NCBI RefSeq assembly: GCF_029891735.1 | Contig: NZ_JANQDH010000051.1 | Span: 30,243 to 94,242 of the forward strand | Reading direction: 5' to 3' | Length of the DNA stretch: 64,000 bases | Origin: Chrysosporum bergii ANA360D | GTDB taxonomy: Bacteria > Cyanobacteriota > Cyanobacteriia > Cyanobacteriales > Nostocaceae | Part shown: positions 19,182 through 28,407 of the stretch, in pieces | How positions within the stretch are numbered: the first letter of the stretch is position 1 | How the letters are laid out: every line of letters begins with the position of its first letter | Made by a program: the position numbers and the translations under genes | The notes under the pieces: generated by a model | What the model was told of the DNA's origin: nothing | The model's database searches: none | The model's input: only the letters and a program-made list of their open reading frames with translations

Positions 19182-19676
19182 TTACAGCAGGTACTTGGGG
19201 GGGGTCAACCAAAACATTTGACTGCGACCCACAGGTGAACCTCTTTCTGGTAGTTTTATTCCAATCATACCTGTTTTTTTCAAGACTAAACTGTTTTTGA
19301 CTTCACCCCACAGCAGGATTTCTGCCCAGTTGCTCAGACAAGGTTCATGTCCTACTAGGGCAATTTGGGTTTTTTGGGGATAATTTTTAGCTGCTAACCA
19401 TTCTTCTAGCCAACGGTGGATATGACCAGTAGGGGCAAGATGGTCAGATTCTTCCCATTTGCTACTAAGTTTATTTGCTACCAGAATTTCAGCTGTTTGT
19501 CTCGCCCTGACTAAGGGACTGGTGAGGATTATATCAAACTCCAAACCCAGTTTTTTAATTTTCTCGGCAACTTTCTCGGCTTTTTGCCGCCCTTCTTTTG
19601 TGAGCGATCGCTGTTCATCTTTGATGTCTGGTTGCTTTTCTTCAGCGATACCGTGACGAATTAAATATAATTCCAT
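19182..19676 (-). CDS. sixA: Phosphohistidine phosphatase SixA-like
   Basis: Histidine phosphatase of 164 residues. The RHG catalytic motif is at the N-terminus (LYLIRHGIAEE), with the second Arg in LTSPLVRARQTAEIL and the second His in VGHEPCLSNWAEIL. SixA removes phosphate from histidine of HPt or PTS proteins; in cyanobacteria the target is not known. It is short enough for the SixA branch rather than phosphoglycerate mutase. Single gene between gltA and the DHH phosphoesterase. Confidence 0.85.
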   Translation of the reverse strand: MELYLIRHGIAEEKQPDIKDEQRSLTKEGRQKAEKVAEKIKKLGLEFDIILTSPLVRARQTAEILVANKLSSKWEESDHLAPTGHIHRWLEEWLAAKNYPQKTQIALVGHEPCLSNWAEILLWGEVKNSLVLKKTGMIGIKLPERGSPVGRSQMFWLTPPKYLL

Positions 19677-19827
19677 AGGTTTTCTGTAATATCAGTCCCT
19701 TTTTTATTTAAAAATTTACAGCTAAAAAGCTTATTTCTTAGCTTTCAGCTGAATTTATGGGTAGGGGTCTTGCAATGTTATGTTTTTGCTTCCCTAACGG
19801 AGATTTTTCTGGCGGCAAATACTGGGC

Positions 19828-21108
19828 TTATTCAGACTGAATTGGGTTGTCCTTGGGATTAACTAACTTGAGTAGCTTTTGCTTGATTTGAGAATCATAT
19901 ACTTCCCATTTCATTTTTGCATAGGCGGAATTTTCGTTACTACCGGATAAGAAACCCATGGGAATTTCAAAACCGCCTGCTCCTGTACGTCCACCACCAA
20001 AAAATCGCCCGGTGCTGTCTTGCCCAAAGGCTTCTTTAATAAACTCATCGGGGTCAAGGGTGAGTTTAGCAGTTCTCAGGGAACCAATCACCACCTCTAA
20101 CTCCTCTTCGTCGTGAACAATGCCGTAAACTACTGCGGTGTGTACGTTTTCCTCTGTGACCAGAAAATCAGCTGCTTGGGGAATAGCATCCCGATCTTCG
20201 TAGCGAAGATAACCAACGCCAGCAATGGAAAAGTTATTCTGTACGATGCGGTTTTTGAGCGATCGCTCGATCACGTCCATCACTCGCTTAGAACGATTTG
20301 CCTGTAAAATGGCGTTGAGCAGTTGAGCATCATAAAATCGGCTCAGATAAGCTGCGGCCATAAAATCTTCTTCTTGGGCTTGCATCAGCCGATTGGTATC
20401 TGATCGCAAGCCGTGCATCAAAGCAGTGGCACATTTGACGTGTTGAGCGATGCCGCTATCTAAGGTTAGTAAACCTGATTGCAGATATTGAGTAACAATT
20501 GTTGATGTTGCTCGTACATGAGGACGAACATCAATAAATTCTGATTTGTATTCGCCTTGTAAGCTGTGATGGTCAATGACTGCAATTAACGGAATTCCCG
20601 CTTGTTGCACTGCTGTGAGTAGTTGACTTGTAGTTCCTTGGTTATCAATTAAAATGCAGCCTTGATAAGATGACAAGTCTTTGCTTTTCAGGATTTGGGA
20701 TGTCCAGCGCTGGGCTGGTAATCCAGTCAGTTTAACTAGGGCAATATTTTCTTGATGACTCAGGGTACCAGCATAAATAATTTCGCATTTTATATCATAT
20801 TGCTCAACTATTAACTGGTAAGCCCAAGCGCAAGAAAGGGCATCAGGGTCAGGGAAATCTTGTAGAATTACTAAGTGACGCTCGTTTCGGTGTGCTAAAA
20901 GCGTCTTTTGCAGTTCCTCAGACTTTTGAAAAGCTAAGGCATTTCCTCTTTGACCTAAATATTTTCTATTTTTTCCTTCGCCATGGGATGATGGTAAGGG
21001 TGAACTGGTAAGTGAAATTTCAACATCAGCATCCTCTCGGCTAGGTTCTGTGGTTAATAAAAAACCATTTGATTGCTTTGAGGCAGAATTCAATTGTATA
21101 GGGGACAT
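19828..21108 (-). CDS. DHH family phosphoesterase (NrnA-like)
   Basis: Protein of 426 residues. Residues about 75-260 form a DHH domain: ILQDFPDPDALSCAWAY, CILIDNQG, IAVIDHHS and a GLRSDT-type metal ligand segment. The C-terminal DHHA1 part ends in GRFFGGGRTGAGGFEIP. This architecture cleaves short oligoribonucleotides, pAp or cyclic-dinucleotide products; the exact substrate cannot be told. The first 60 residues are a low-complexity, Ser-rich extension and the true start could be internal. No operon partner is seen. Confidence 0.85.
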   Translation of the reverse strand: MSPIQLNSASKQSNGFLLTTEPSREDADVEISLTSSPLPSSHGEGKNRKYLGQRGNALAFQKSEELQKTLLAHRNERHLVILQDFPDPDALSCAWAYQLIVEQYDIKCEIIYAGTLSHQENIALVKLTGLPAQRWTSQILKSKDLSSYQGCILIDNQGTTSQLLTAVQQAGIPLIAVIDHHSLQGEYKSEFIDVRPHVRATSTIVTQYLQSGLLTLDSGIAQHVKCATALMHGLRSDTNRLMQAQEEDFMAAAYLSRFYDAQLLNAILQANRSKRVMDVIERSLKNRIVQNNFSIAGVGYLRYEDRDAIPQAADFLVTEENVHTAVVYGIVHDEEELEVVIGSLRTAKLTLDPDEFIKEAFGQDSTGRFFGGGRTGAGGFEIPMGFLSGSNENSAYAKMKWEVYDSQIKQKLLKLVNPKDNPIQSE

Positions 21109-21632
21109 CTTGATAAGAGCGAGCCTCCATTGATTTGTTAAGAACTACTACAACCAACACTCTACTGTTTTAGATACACATTCTGATCTTCGCAAAAATC
21201 TAGGATTGTTGGCATACTGATCTGGCTCTATTTTTTGTAACTTAAATTTGCCAGCAATTTGCTAAAATTTACCAAATTACACCAATAAACCTGAATATAA
21301 GTAATAATAGCTGTAAATAAGACTTTAAAATCAACTTGCTCCCCATTTTCAACGGTGGAGACAGTAAAGTATATTCCTGATTTTATTTACAAATTTTGTG
21401 CTATGATGTTTACTTTGTGCGTCGTCTCGATATATATTATTATTTAATATGATTGATTGATGTCCATGGGAGCAGATGCGACAAAAAGTAGTCCCTGCTC
21501 TGTAAGGGACTGGTTGCCTTGGACTAAACCAACCTAGACCATCTGTGAAAACCTCTGGCTGATGCAGGGCTATTTACACAGGACAATCTAACACCTACAA
21601 CAGGTGACAATTCTTTGAGGTTTTGAAAATTT
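21109..21632. other. Gene-free spacer
   Basis: The segment 21109-21420 is AT-rich and featureless. From 21460 to 21632 it is more GC-balanced, with short inverted pieces (GTCCCTGCTCTGTAAGGGAC; ACACCTACAACAGGTG), and joins the 67-bp repeat that follows. It may be structured or element-derived, but I match it to no RNA family. Confidence 0.4.
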
Positions 21633-21699
21633 GGGACTAAAGTCGCTATCGACTTATCCCCACGTCTGAAGCCAGGGTCTTGGGTCTCGTTTTATGGTC
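21633..21699 (+). repeat. 67-bp repeat, copy 1 (IS200/IS605-like relic)
   Basis: Agrees at 61 of 67 positions with the reverse complement of 56804-56870. The consensus opens with a GCGACTAAAGTCGC hairpin and ends in TCTCGTTTTATGGTC. Such hairpin-bearing pieces accompany IS200/IS605 (TnpB-type) elements in cyanobacteria, as I recall; no transposase remains here. The copy reaches the stop codon of the HNH gene. Confidence 0.6.
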
Positions 21700-22195
21700 A
21701 GAGACCAATTACATATTTTTGCCACTCGTTGTGTAGTCCGCTCTTGAGATGTTTACTCACCTCGAAATAAAGACTACTGTAAGGCCGCCTGGGAGGATGA
21801 CGTAAAGGCATATGAGCCTCGTATGGTGTGCGGTTACCTTTTTTCACATTGCAACGGACGCAAGCTGTAACAATGTTTTCCCAGGTATCGCCACCGCCGC
21901 GCGATCGCGGTATTACGTGGTCTAATGTCAATTCATCCCCGGTGTAGCCGCAGTATTGACAAGAGTGACTGTCACGGTGCAGGATATTTCGGCGAGTGAG
22001 AGGAATTTCCTTGTACGGGACACGTACATAGTGACGCAAACGAATTACAGTCGGCAAGGGAAAATCTGATGATAAGAATCTCCCGTTGTGTTCAATGCGT
22101 TCTGCTTTGCCTTTCAGCAACAGAATCACAGCGCGACGCCAGCTCGTGATGTTGAGCGGTTCGTAAGAGGCATTAAGGACTAAGACCTTCCCCAT
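21698..22195 (-). CDS. HNH endonuclease family protein
   Basis: Protein of 165 residues. An N-terminal VLVLNASYEPLNITSWRRAVILLLKGKAE segment (in parts: LNASYEPL, SWRRAV) is followed by the zinc-stabilised HNH fold: CQYCG, LTLDHVIPRSRGGGDTWENIV, ACVRCNVKKGNRTP. This free-standing type is present in nearly all cyanobacteria and plausibly acts in DNA repair or processing rather than in a mobile element; function unproven. Its stop codon lies at the edge of the 67-bp repeat, so its downstream sequence was replaced by element-like DNA. Confidence 0.88.
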   Translation of the reverse strand: MGKVLVLNASYEPLNITSWRRAVILLLKGKAERIEHNGRFLSSDFPLPTVIRLRHYVRVPYKEIPLTRRNILHRDSHSCQYCGYTGDELTLDHVIPRSRGGGDTWENIVTACVRCNVKKGNRTPYEAHMPLRHPPRRPYSSLYFEVSKHLKSGLHNEWQKYVIGL

Positions 22196-22442
22196 TGGTT
22201 AGCGCTCGAGGTATTAGTTTTACATATATTAACACAAAAATATTCTTCTTGGAAGATGAGAAGAAATGATACTTCCCAAATAATTTAAAAATCAATATGA
22301 GTTACGGGAGATGATTCCTGGAAAATCCTCACAGTAGCAAGAGTTAAGCTAACTTTCCAAACGACAAAAGTAAATAGGCTCAAAGTGGCTATAGCCCCTC
22401 GGTGGTAAACAGAATTTTTAACCCCATAACCCAGAATAATGC

Positions 22443-22469
22443 CTAATACTGCCAAATTGGCAGTATTAG
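22443..22469. promoter_or_regulatory. 27-bp perfect palindrome upstream of alr
   Basis: CTAATACTGCCAA and TTGGCAGTATTAG flank a single central A. It lies in the divergent spacer between the HNH gene and alr, 140 bases before the alr start. It could be an operator for a dimeric regulator or a hairpin in a leader RNA; no T run follows on either strand, so a terminator is unlikely. The rest of the 22196-22609 spacer shows nothing else. Confidence 0.6.
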
Positions 22470-22609
22470 CCCAACTAATTTAAAGATCAGCAACTCTCGC
22501 ACATCAGTATCTTGTGTTAATTCCATGTTCAAAGGTAAACTTCCTGATTATCTCTGATGTTGCTTATCTAAAGTGAATGCCCAAGAGTGGTGTGAGAGGA
22601 GTAGAAAAA

Positions 22610-23797
22610 ATGTTAAATCGCCAACAAAACCCTAGTTTTACCGATGAACAGGAGTGTAATACTTACGCTTGGTTATCCCAACGGGCTTGGGTGGAAATTG
22701 ATTTAGGGGCTTTATCTCACAATGTCGGGCAGTTGGTGCAGTTTTTGTCCCCAGGTACTCAGTTAATGGCAGTGGTAAAAGCCGATGCCTATGGACATGG
22801 ATCTGTCACAGTTGCTCAAACAGCACTACAATCAGGAGCTAGTTGGTTGGGAGTGGCTACGGTTCCAGAGGGTATTCAATTAAGGGAAGCTGGAATCAAA
22901 GCTCCAATTTTGATTTTAGGTGCAACTAACACACCAGAACAAATTCAGGCGATCGCTCACTGGAATTTACAGGCGACTTTGTGCAGTCCGAAACAAGCCT
23001 TGATTTTTTCCAATACTTTAGAAACCATTAATTATACTTCACCTCTACCTGTACACATTAAATTAGACACGGGAATGTCCAGGTTAGGAACTAACTGGCA
23101 AGAAGCTGTTGAATTTGTCCAGTTAATTCAAAACTTACCTCACCTTGATATTGCCAGTATTTATTCCCATCTAGCAACAGCAGATCATCCCGACACCACA
23201 GTCATGCAAGAACAGCAGAGACGATTTGACCAGGCCATCGCCCAAGTCAAAGCAATGGGGATCAATCCACGTTGCTTGCATTTGGCTAACTCAGCAGCGA
23301 CTCTCACCAATCCTGCTTTACATTACGACATTGTGCGGGTGGGTTTAGCTATCTACGGACTGTATCCTGCGCCTCATTTACAAAATGTAATTAACCTCAA
23401 GCCTGTGTTACAGCTAAGAGCGCGAATTACTCACGTTAAAACAATAGCTGCAGGTACTGGGGTTAGTTACGGTCACAAATTTATCGCCCCCCACGAACTC
23501 CGCCTGGCAGTGGTGGGCATCGGTTACGCTGATGGAGTTTCCCGTGGTCTTTCCCAAAAAATCCAAGTGTTAATTCGCGGACAACGCGTGCCGCAAATTG
23601 GCACAATTACTATGGATCAATTAATGCTGGATGTCAGTGCTATTCCGGATTTACAAGAAGGGGAAGTAGTCACACTCCTCGGCACACAAGGAACACAAAC
23701 CATCTCACCAGAGGATTGGGCGGGAACATTAAACACTATTTCTTGGGAAATTCTCTGCGGGTTTAAGCATCGTTTACCTCGTGTAGCCGTGATGTAG
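22610..23797 (+). CDS. alr: Alanine racemase
   Basis: PLP enzyme of 395 residues making D-alanine for peptidoglycan. The PLP lysine is Lys57 in VVKADAYGHG; other family segments are HIKLDTGMSRLG, HLANSAAT, RVGLAIYGLYP, VSYGHKFIA, VGIGYADGVSRGLS, and TMDQLMLDVS near the C-terminal barrel. I start at ATG 22610, which has AGGAG nine bases upstream; the in-frame ATG at 22577 lacks a ribosome site. Single gene followed by tRNA-Leu. Confidence 0.96.
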   Translation: MLNRQQNPSFTDEQECNTYAWLSQRAWVEIDLGALSHNVGQLVQFLSPGTQLMAVVKADAYGHGSVTVAQTALQSGASWLGVATVPEGIQLREAGIKAPILILGATNTPEQIQAIAHWNLQATLCSPKQALIFSNTLETINYTSPLPVHIKLDTGMSRLGTNWQEAVEFVQLIQNLPHLDIASIYSHLATADHPDTTVMQEQQRRFDQAIAQVKAMGINPRCLHLANSAATLTNPALHYDIVRVGLAIYGLYPAPHLQNVINLKPVLQLRARITHVKTIAAGTGVSYGHKFIAPHELRLAVVGIGYADGVSRGLSQKIQVLIRGQRVPQIGTITMDQLMLDVSAIPDLQEGEVVTLLGTQGTQTISPEDWAGTLNTISWEILCGFKHRLPRVAVM

Positions 23798-23875
23798 GGG
23801 AAGGGGACATGGGGAAAATTATTTTCCCATGTCTATTGCCATAAAATATTTTGTATGCTATTGTGAGTTATTAAT

Positions 23876-23957
23876 GCGGATGTGGCGGAATTGGCAGACG
23901 CGCTAGATTTAGGTTCTAGTTCCGACAGGAGTGAAGGTTCAAGTCCTTTCATCCGCA
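23876..23957 (+). tRNA. tRNA-Leu (anticodon UAG)
   Basis: Acceptor arms GCGGATG / CATCCGC, a class II long variable arm, T arm GGTTCAAGTCC, and anticodon loop TTTAGGT giving UAG. The 3' CCA is not encoded. Confidence 0.95.
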
Positions 23958-24110
23958 CTTGTAAAAATGTGATGGCTAATCCGGTAAATATATTTAACGG
24001 TATTAGTATAAGTGAGTAAGTTAAAGTTAAATTAATAATTGATGAGGTTTAATCGTGGTCGAAACTTGGTTTTGATCCGATTTAACCATAGATACCGTTG
24101 TGTAAATTTT

Positions 24111-24124
24111 GTATTTGCTAATAC
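24111..24124 (+). promoter_or_regulatory. GTAN8TAC site upstream of hmpA (possible NtcA box)
   Basis: GTATTTGCTAATAC fits GTAN8TAC and extends to a GTATT/AATAC palindrome. It ends 77 bases before the hmpA start. A TAAAAT hexamer follows 14 bases later, not the 22 or so expected for a class II NtcA promoter. GTAN8TAC occurs by chance about every 4 kb. Confidence 0.28.
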
Positions 24125-24201
24125 ACACAGCTATTAATTAAAATGAATTGGGAACAGTGGCACGGCTACTGTACAAATTGAGGTGAAGAAATAAAAGCAA
24201 C

Positions 24202-25176
24202 ATGAGTACCACTCCTCTAAGTGGTTACTGGTTACCCCAGAAACTACATCCCTTGTCCCTACTGGTGCAACTAAGTAGCCGCCATGCTACTGGCTGCTTA
24301 CGTGTATTTACAAAAACAGCTTCTTGGTCTATTAATATAGAGGATGGTAGACTGACTTACGCCTCTTGTTCTCATAGACTCTTTGACCGTCTTGATCATC
24401 ATTTACAGCGATTGAGTCAAGAAGTCCCTACGCTTAACAGCGCCACTCGTGTGCAAATGCGACTGATGTTTGAAGCAAAGGATGAACATCAGTCGATGCC
24501 ATATGCAGATTACCAAGGTATTTGCTGGTTAGTTAATGAGAAACATATCACATCTAGTCAAGCAGAAACCTTGATATGTGAATTAGCGAAAGAAGTTTTA
24601 CAAACTTTTCTACCCTTAAAAGAGGGAAACTATGAGTTTTCTGCTGAGAGTTCCTGGGAGGAGTTACCCAAGTTTTGTTATTTAGACTTGCGGTCACTGG
24701 CTGAATATTGTCAAAAGCAGTTACGAAGTCGGCAAAATACCCAGTCAGGTCAAAAATTTACTCCAGCCGTCAATAAAAATCAACAAAATTATCAGCCCAG
24801 CGTTCAAAAAAATCTATATACCATTGCTTGTATTGATGATAGTCAGACTGTCTTAGATGCTATCAAACTTTTTTTGGATGGTAATACATTTTCAGTGGTG
24901 ACCATCAATGATCCTGTTAAGGCTTTAATGCAAATTATGCGTAGTAAACCAGACCTGGTTTTGCTGGATGTGGAAATGCCTAATTTAGATGGCTATGAAT
25001 TGTGTTCCCTCTTAAGGAGGCATTCAGATTTTAAAAAAACTCCCATTATTATGGTGACTGGTAGAACGGGATTTATCGACAGAGCAAAAGCAAAAATGGT
25101 GAGATCATCAGGGTACCTGACCAAACCTTTTACACAACCTGAGTTGTTGAAGATGGTGTTTAAATACCTTGATTAA
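24202..25176 (+). CDS. hmpA: PATAN-domain response regulator (HmpA/PilG type)
   Basis: Protein of 324 residues. Residues 1-160 form a PatA N-terminal (PATAN/DUF4388-like) domain (GCLRVFTKTASWSINIEDGRLTYAS); a Gln/Asn-rich linker follows, then a receiver domain from about 207 with acidic pair Asp212-Asp213, phospho-acceptor Asp256 (LLDVEMPNLDG) and Lys308. It heads a five-gene chemotaxis-like operon whose order matches hmpA-E of Nostoc punctiforme and the pil/tax3 genes of Synechocystis, which control type IV pilus motility. The PATAN domain is thought to act on the pilus machinery. The name rests on architecture and order. Confidence 0.85.
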   Translation: MSTTPLSGYWLPQKLHPLSLLVQLSSRHATGCLRVFTKTASWSINIEDGRLTYASCSHRLFDRLDHHLQRLSQEVPTLNSATRVQMRLMFEAKDEHQSMPYADYQGICWLVNEKHITSSQAETLICELAKEVLQTFLPLKEGNYEFSAESSWEELPKFCYLDLRSLAEYCQKQLRSRQNTQSGQKFTPAVNKNQQNYQPSVQKNLYTIACIDDSQTVLDAIKLFLDGNTFSVVTINDPVKALMQIMRSKPDLVLLDVEMPNLDGYELCSLLRRHSDFKKTPIIMVTGRTGFIDRAKAKMVRSSGYLTKPFTQPELLKMVFKYLD

Positions 25177-25219
25177 TTTAGTCTTGTCTGGTATAACGTT
25201 TTTTTGAGGAGTTGGAACG

Positions 25220-25597
25220 ATGAGTGTTATCTTGGTTGGCAAAATTTTGATTGTAGAAGATTCACCCAGCGAATTAGAACTGATGAGCTATTACCTCAAA
25301 GATAGTGGTTGCGATGTCATTAAAGCTAGCAGTGCAAAAGAAGCTTTAGAAAAAGTTGTATCAGAACAGCCAGATGCAATTGTTACCGATGTGGTCATGC
25401 CGGGAATGAGTGGATTTGAGTTGTGCCGTTCACTGAAAAAAAATCCCACAACTCAAAAATTACCAATAGTTATCTGCAGTTCCAAAAATCAAGAAATTGA
25501 TAAGTTCTGGGCAATGAAACAAGGTGCAGATGTTTACCTAACTAAGCCATATACAAGGGAACAGCTGTTGGGTGCTATTAAATCAGTGGTGCTTTAA
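25220..25597 (+). CDS. hmpB: CheY-like response regulator (HmpB/PilH type)
   Basis: Stand-alone receiver of 125 residues: ILIVEDSPSELELM, phospho-acceptor Asp57 (IVTDVVMPGMSGFELCR), IVICSSK and the conserved YLTKPY lysine. It has no output domain, so it probably works by binding a pilus motor partner or as a phosphate sink for the CheA-like kinase. The ATG has GAGGAG nine bases upstream. It lies 43 bases after hmpA and 12 before hmpC. Confidence 0.87.
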   Translation: MSVILVGKILIVEDSPSELELMSYYLKDSGCDVIKASSAKEALEKVVSEQPDAIVTDVVMPGMSGFELCRSLKKNPTTQKLPIVICSSKNQEIDKFWAMKQGADVYLTKPYTREQLLGAIKSVVL

Positions 25598-25609
25598 AGT
25601 AATATACCA

Positions 25610-26107
25610 ATGAAGAATTATAAGATTTTGGTTGATAAACAAGCAAGTAAAAATAACTGGGAAAACAGCTATCTCAAGTTTGAACTAAATCAACAAACTC
25701 CTGCTATTATGCCCATAAATTACACCCAGGAAGCGGTAAGTTTAGCAGTTGAGTCGGTAACTTCGATGCCCAATATGCCGCCTTGTATACTAGGGTTAAT
25801 GAATTGGCGGAGTCATATAATTTGGGCGGTTGATCTACCAAGAATGCTTAATTTAGAATCTTTAGACGGTAGATTAAGGCAATATAATATCATTGTGATT
25901 GAGGTAGAATCACTGATGTTAGGGTTGGTTGTTCACGAGATTAAAGGTATAACTAAATTTATGTCTGATGATATTCGGTCTCCATGGGGACAAGTAGCAT
26001 CTAGTTTAGTACCTTATTTAAGTGGGTGTGTTGTCAAGGAGGAAGAAATATTGCTGGTTTTAGATGCAAAGTGTCTGGCGTTTTCCCCTGTTCTTCGCAA
26101 TAATTAG
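25610..26107 (+). CDS. hmpC: CheW-like adaptor (HmpC/PilI type)
   Basis: Protein of 165 residues with a CheW fold: [19 protein letters not shown], a [28 protein letters not shown] core, and [19 protein letters not shown]. CheW couples the receptor to the kinase in chemoreceptor arrays. It sits 12 bases after the CheY-like gene and 29 before the receptor gene. The N-terminal 25 residues are not part of the domain. Confidence 0.86.
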   Translation: MKNYKILVDKQASKNNWENSYLKFELNQQTPAIMPINYTQEAVSLAVESVTSMPNMPPCILGLMNWRSHIIWAVDLPRMLNLESLDGRLRQYNIIVIEVESLMLGLVVHEIKGITKFMSDDIRSPWGQVASSLVPYLSGCVVKEEEILLVLDAKCLAFSPVLRNN

Positions 26108-26136
26108 ATGCTAGGAAAAATCAAATAAAATTAAAT

Positions 26137-28389
26137 ATGTTTAATGGTGATAAAAAGGCTAAATCTGGTCAGAGTAAAAAGGAAACATCTTTTATTTTAC
26201 GTGGAAAAGTTACTAAAATTAAGGTAGAGTTACTAGGTAATAATCAGAAGCAAACAGCTAACAATTATCATGGTGATTATGTGGTGGGATATATTCAACG
26301 GTTAAGTTTAAGTAAAAAAATGGCAATATTAGCGATCGCCATCACGATTTTACCAACCCTAGCTATGGGGGCGATCGCCTACGGTTTAGCTCATAAATCA
26401 ATGACTAAACAAATTAATCAATCTCATCAAGCAACTGCTACCAAATTAACAGAACAAATTAACCGCTTGATATTGGGGGGATATAAAGATGTTCAAATCA
26501 TCTCCCAATCACCATTTTTTACCAATACCTTAGTTAAGACGAATACAACTATTGCCGATCAGCAGTCATTTTTAGATAATTTTGTCAAGACTCACAAAGC
26601 TTATGACAGCATTGCCATTTTTGATAATGGACAGAAATTGATTGTCAAATCCACAGGCACACCTGTAAATAACCATAGTAAAATAGCTGCACTAATTAAA
26701 GAAACTCGACAAAAAGATACTCCTGTCATTAGTCAGCCAGAAAAAGCAGCAATTAATATCACAGCACCTGTTAAAGATGCAGTGACAGGTCAAACCATAG
26801 CTGTGGTCATAGCTACTATGCCTTTAAAGTACTTGACAGAGGCGACTAAGAACTATAGCAGTAGTGGCAGTCAATATTATTTGCTTGATAGTTCCGGCCA
26901 AGTTTTCCTGAGTTCAGAAACAGAATTGTTAGATGGAGGATATCCGGATTTAGGTAAATTAATACCAGCAAAGCAATTTGATGCTTTCACCAAAATTGAG
27001 AAAATTAATCATAATCTACGCCTGATTAGCTATGTTCCATCTGGGAAAATACAAGGCTTACCTGATCTCAACTGGCAATTAGTTTTAACTACGGACACAG
27101 CAATTGCGTTTACACCTGAAAAACAACTCTGGCAAACAATAACCATAGTGACTGTAATATTAGCATTGGTTGCAGCTGCGATGGCAGTTTGGTTAGCCAA
27201 GGCTATTACACAACCAATTTTAAATGTGGGGTTGGCTTTATCAAAGCTTGCTGAGGGTGAACTTGATACCCGTTGGCACACTTCCAGACAAGATGAGTTT
27301 AAAGTTATAAGTAATAAATTTAATCAAATAGCCGCCCAATTACAGGTTTTAACTGAACAGCAAGCACTCAAGAATATTGGAGAAAAAGACTCTGACGAAA
27401 CATTGCAAAAGCAACTTACAGAACTACTCAATCAAGTAGAAACGGCTGCCAATGGTGACTTGACGGTGCGTGCTGAAGTGACATCTGGGGTAATTGGTAC
27501 GGTAGCCGACTTTTTTAATTCCATAGTAGAAGGCCTCAGAGATATTGTCACCCAAGTTAAAGAAACTGCTACCGAAGTAAACACAGCAATTGGTGATAAT
27601 GAATCAGCAATTAGCCAATTAGCAGAAGATGCAGTCACCCAAGCTGCTGAAATCAACCGTACCCTAGATGCTGTTGACCAAATGACTAATTTTATCAAAA
27701 GCATAGCGGAAAACGCCCAAGAAGCTGCAATTATTGCCAATAATGCAGCCCACACTGCCACCAAGACCGGAGAAGCTATGGATTTGACAGTGCAAAATAT
27801 TCTTGGTTTGCGGGAAACCGTCGGTGATACAGCTAAGAAAGTCAAACGCCTAGGAGAATCTTCTCAACAAATTTCTCGTGTAGTGTCCTTAATTAACCAA
27901 ATCGCCACCCAAACCAACTTACTGGCCATCAACGCCAGTATTGAAGCAGCCCGGGCTGGTGAAGAAGGACAAGGTTTTGCTGTAGTTGCGGAAGAAGTAG
28001 GTGAATTAGCGATCCGTAGTGCTTCTGCTACTCAAGAAATTGAGCAAATTGTCGCCAATATTCAACGAGAAACCAATACAGTGGTTCTGGCTATGGAAGT
28101 AGGTAATTCCCAAGTTATGGAAGGTACTCAGATTGTCGAAGAAGCGAAGCAAAGCCTGAGTCAAATTTTGGAGGTATCCCGAAAAATAGATTTTTTACTA
28201 CAGTCTATTTCCACTGCAACCGCATCTCAGTTACAAACATCCCAAGCTGTTAGTGAATTGATGCAAGATATCGGCGCTATTGCACAACGTACCAGCGAAT
28301 CTTCTCATGTAGTTTCTAAATCTCTCCATCAAACTGTGGAGATTTCCCAGCAGTTACAAAAAACCATCACAACTTTTAAGGTCAGTTAA
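26137..28389 (+). CDS. hmpD: Methyl-accepting chemotaxis protein (HmpD/PilJ type)
   Basis: Receptor of 750 residues: a cytoplasmic N-terminal tail, TM1 near residues 65-90, a periplasmic Cache-like sensor with repeated SxxQ/YxS segments, TM2 near 327-352, a HAMP domain, a coiled coil, and the signalling hairpin whose tip [18 protein letters not shown] / [17 protein letters not shown] is fully conserved. It should trimerise and control the CheA-like kinase. HIP1 octamers lie inside the coding region. It is fourth in the operon, 18 bases before hmpE. The sensed signal is unknown; light-sensing GAF domains are absent. Confidence 0.9.
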   Translation: MFNGDKKAKSGQSKKETSFILRGKVTKIKVELLGNNQKQTANNYHGDYVVGYIQRLSLSKKMAILAIAITILPTLAMGAIAYGLAHKSMTKQINQSHQATATKLTEQINRLILGGYKDVQIISQSPFFTNTLVKTNTTIADQQSFLDNFVKTHKAYDSIAIFDNGQKLIVKSTGTPVNNHSKIAALIKETRQKDTPVISQPEKAAINITAPVKDAVTGQTIAVVIATMPLKYLTEATKNYSSSGSQYYLLDSSGQVFLSSETELLDGGYPDLGKLIPAKQFDAFTKIEKINHNLRLISYVPSGKIQGLPDLNWQLVLTTDTAIAFTPEKQLWQTITIVTVILALVAAAMAVWLAKAITQPILNVGLALSKLAEGELDTRWHTSRQDEFKVISNKFNQIAAQLQVLTEQQALKNIGEKDSDETLQKQLTELLNQVETAANGDLTVRAEVTSGVIGTVADFFNSIVEGLRDIVTQVKETATEVNTAIGDNESAISQLAEDAVTQAAEINRTLDAVDQMTNFIKSIAENAQEAAIIANNAAHTATKTGEAMDLTVQNILGLRETVGDTAKKVKRLGESSQQISRVVSLINQIATQTNLLAINASIEAARAGEEGQGFAVVAEEVGELAIRSASATQEIEQIVANIQRETNTVVLAMEVGNSQVMEGTQIVEEAKQSLSQILEVSRKIDFLLQSISTATASQLQTSQAVSELMQDIGAIAQRTSESSHVVSKSLHQTVEISQQLQKTITTFKVS

Positions 28390-28407
28390 GACTCAATCAT
28401 AAAAACT

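Noticed and set aside
21460..21699. Structured RNA such as 6S RNA or tmRNA
   Set aside because: The expected tmRNA tRNA-like ends and the 6S open-bubble pattern are not present; the 67-bp part recurs elsewhere and fits an element relic better.
21698..22195. HNH gene as a homing endonuclease or intron-encoded nuclease
   Set aside because: The protein has the free-standing cyanobacterial form with its own conserved N-terminus and does not interrupt a gene.
27432..27845. 137-codon frame on the minus strand
   Set aside because: Antisense to the MCP signalling domain; Ala/Ser-rich composition is the expected shadow of that repeat-like coiled coil.
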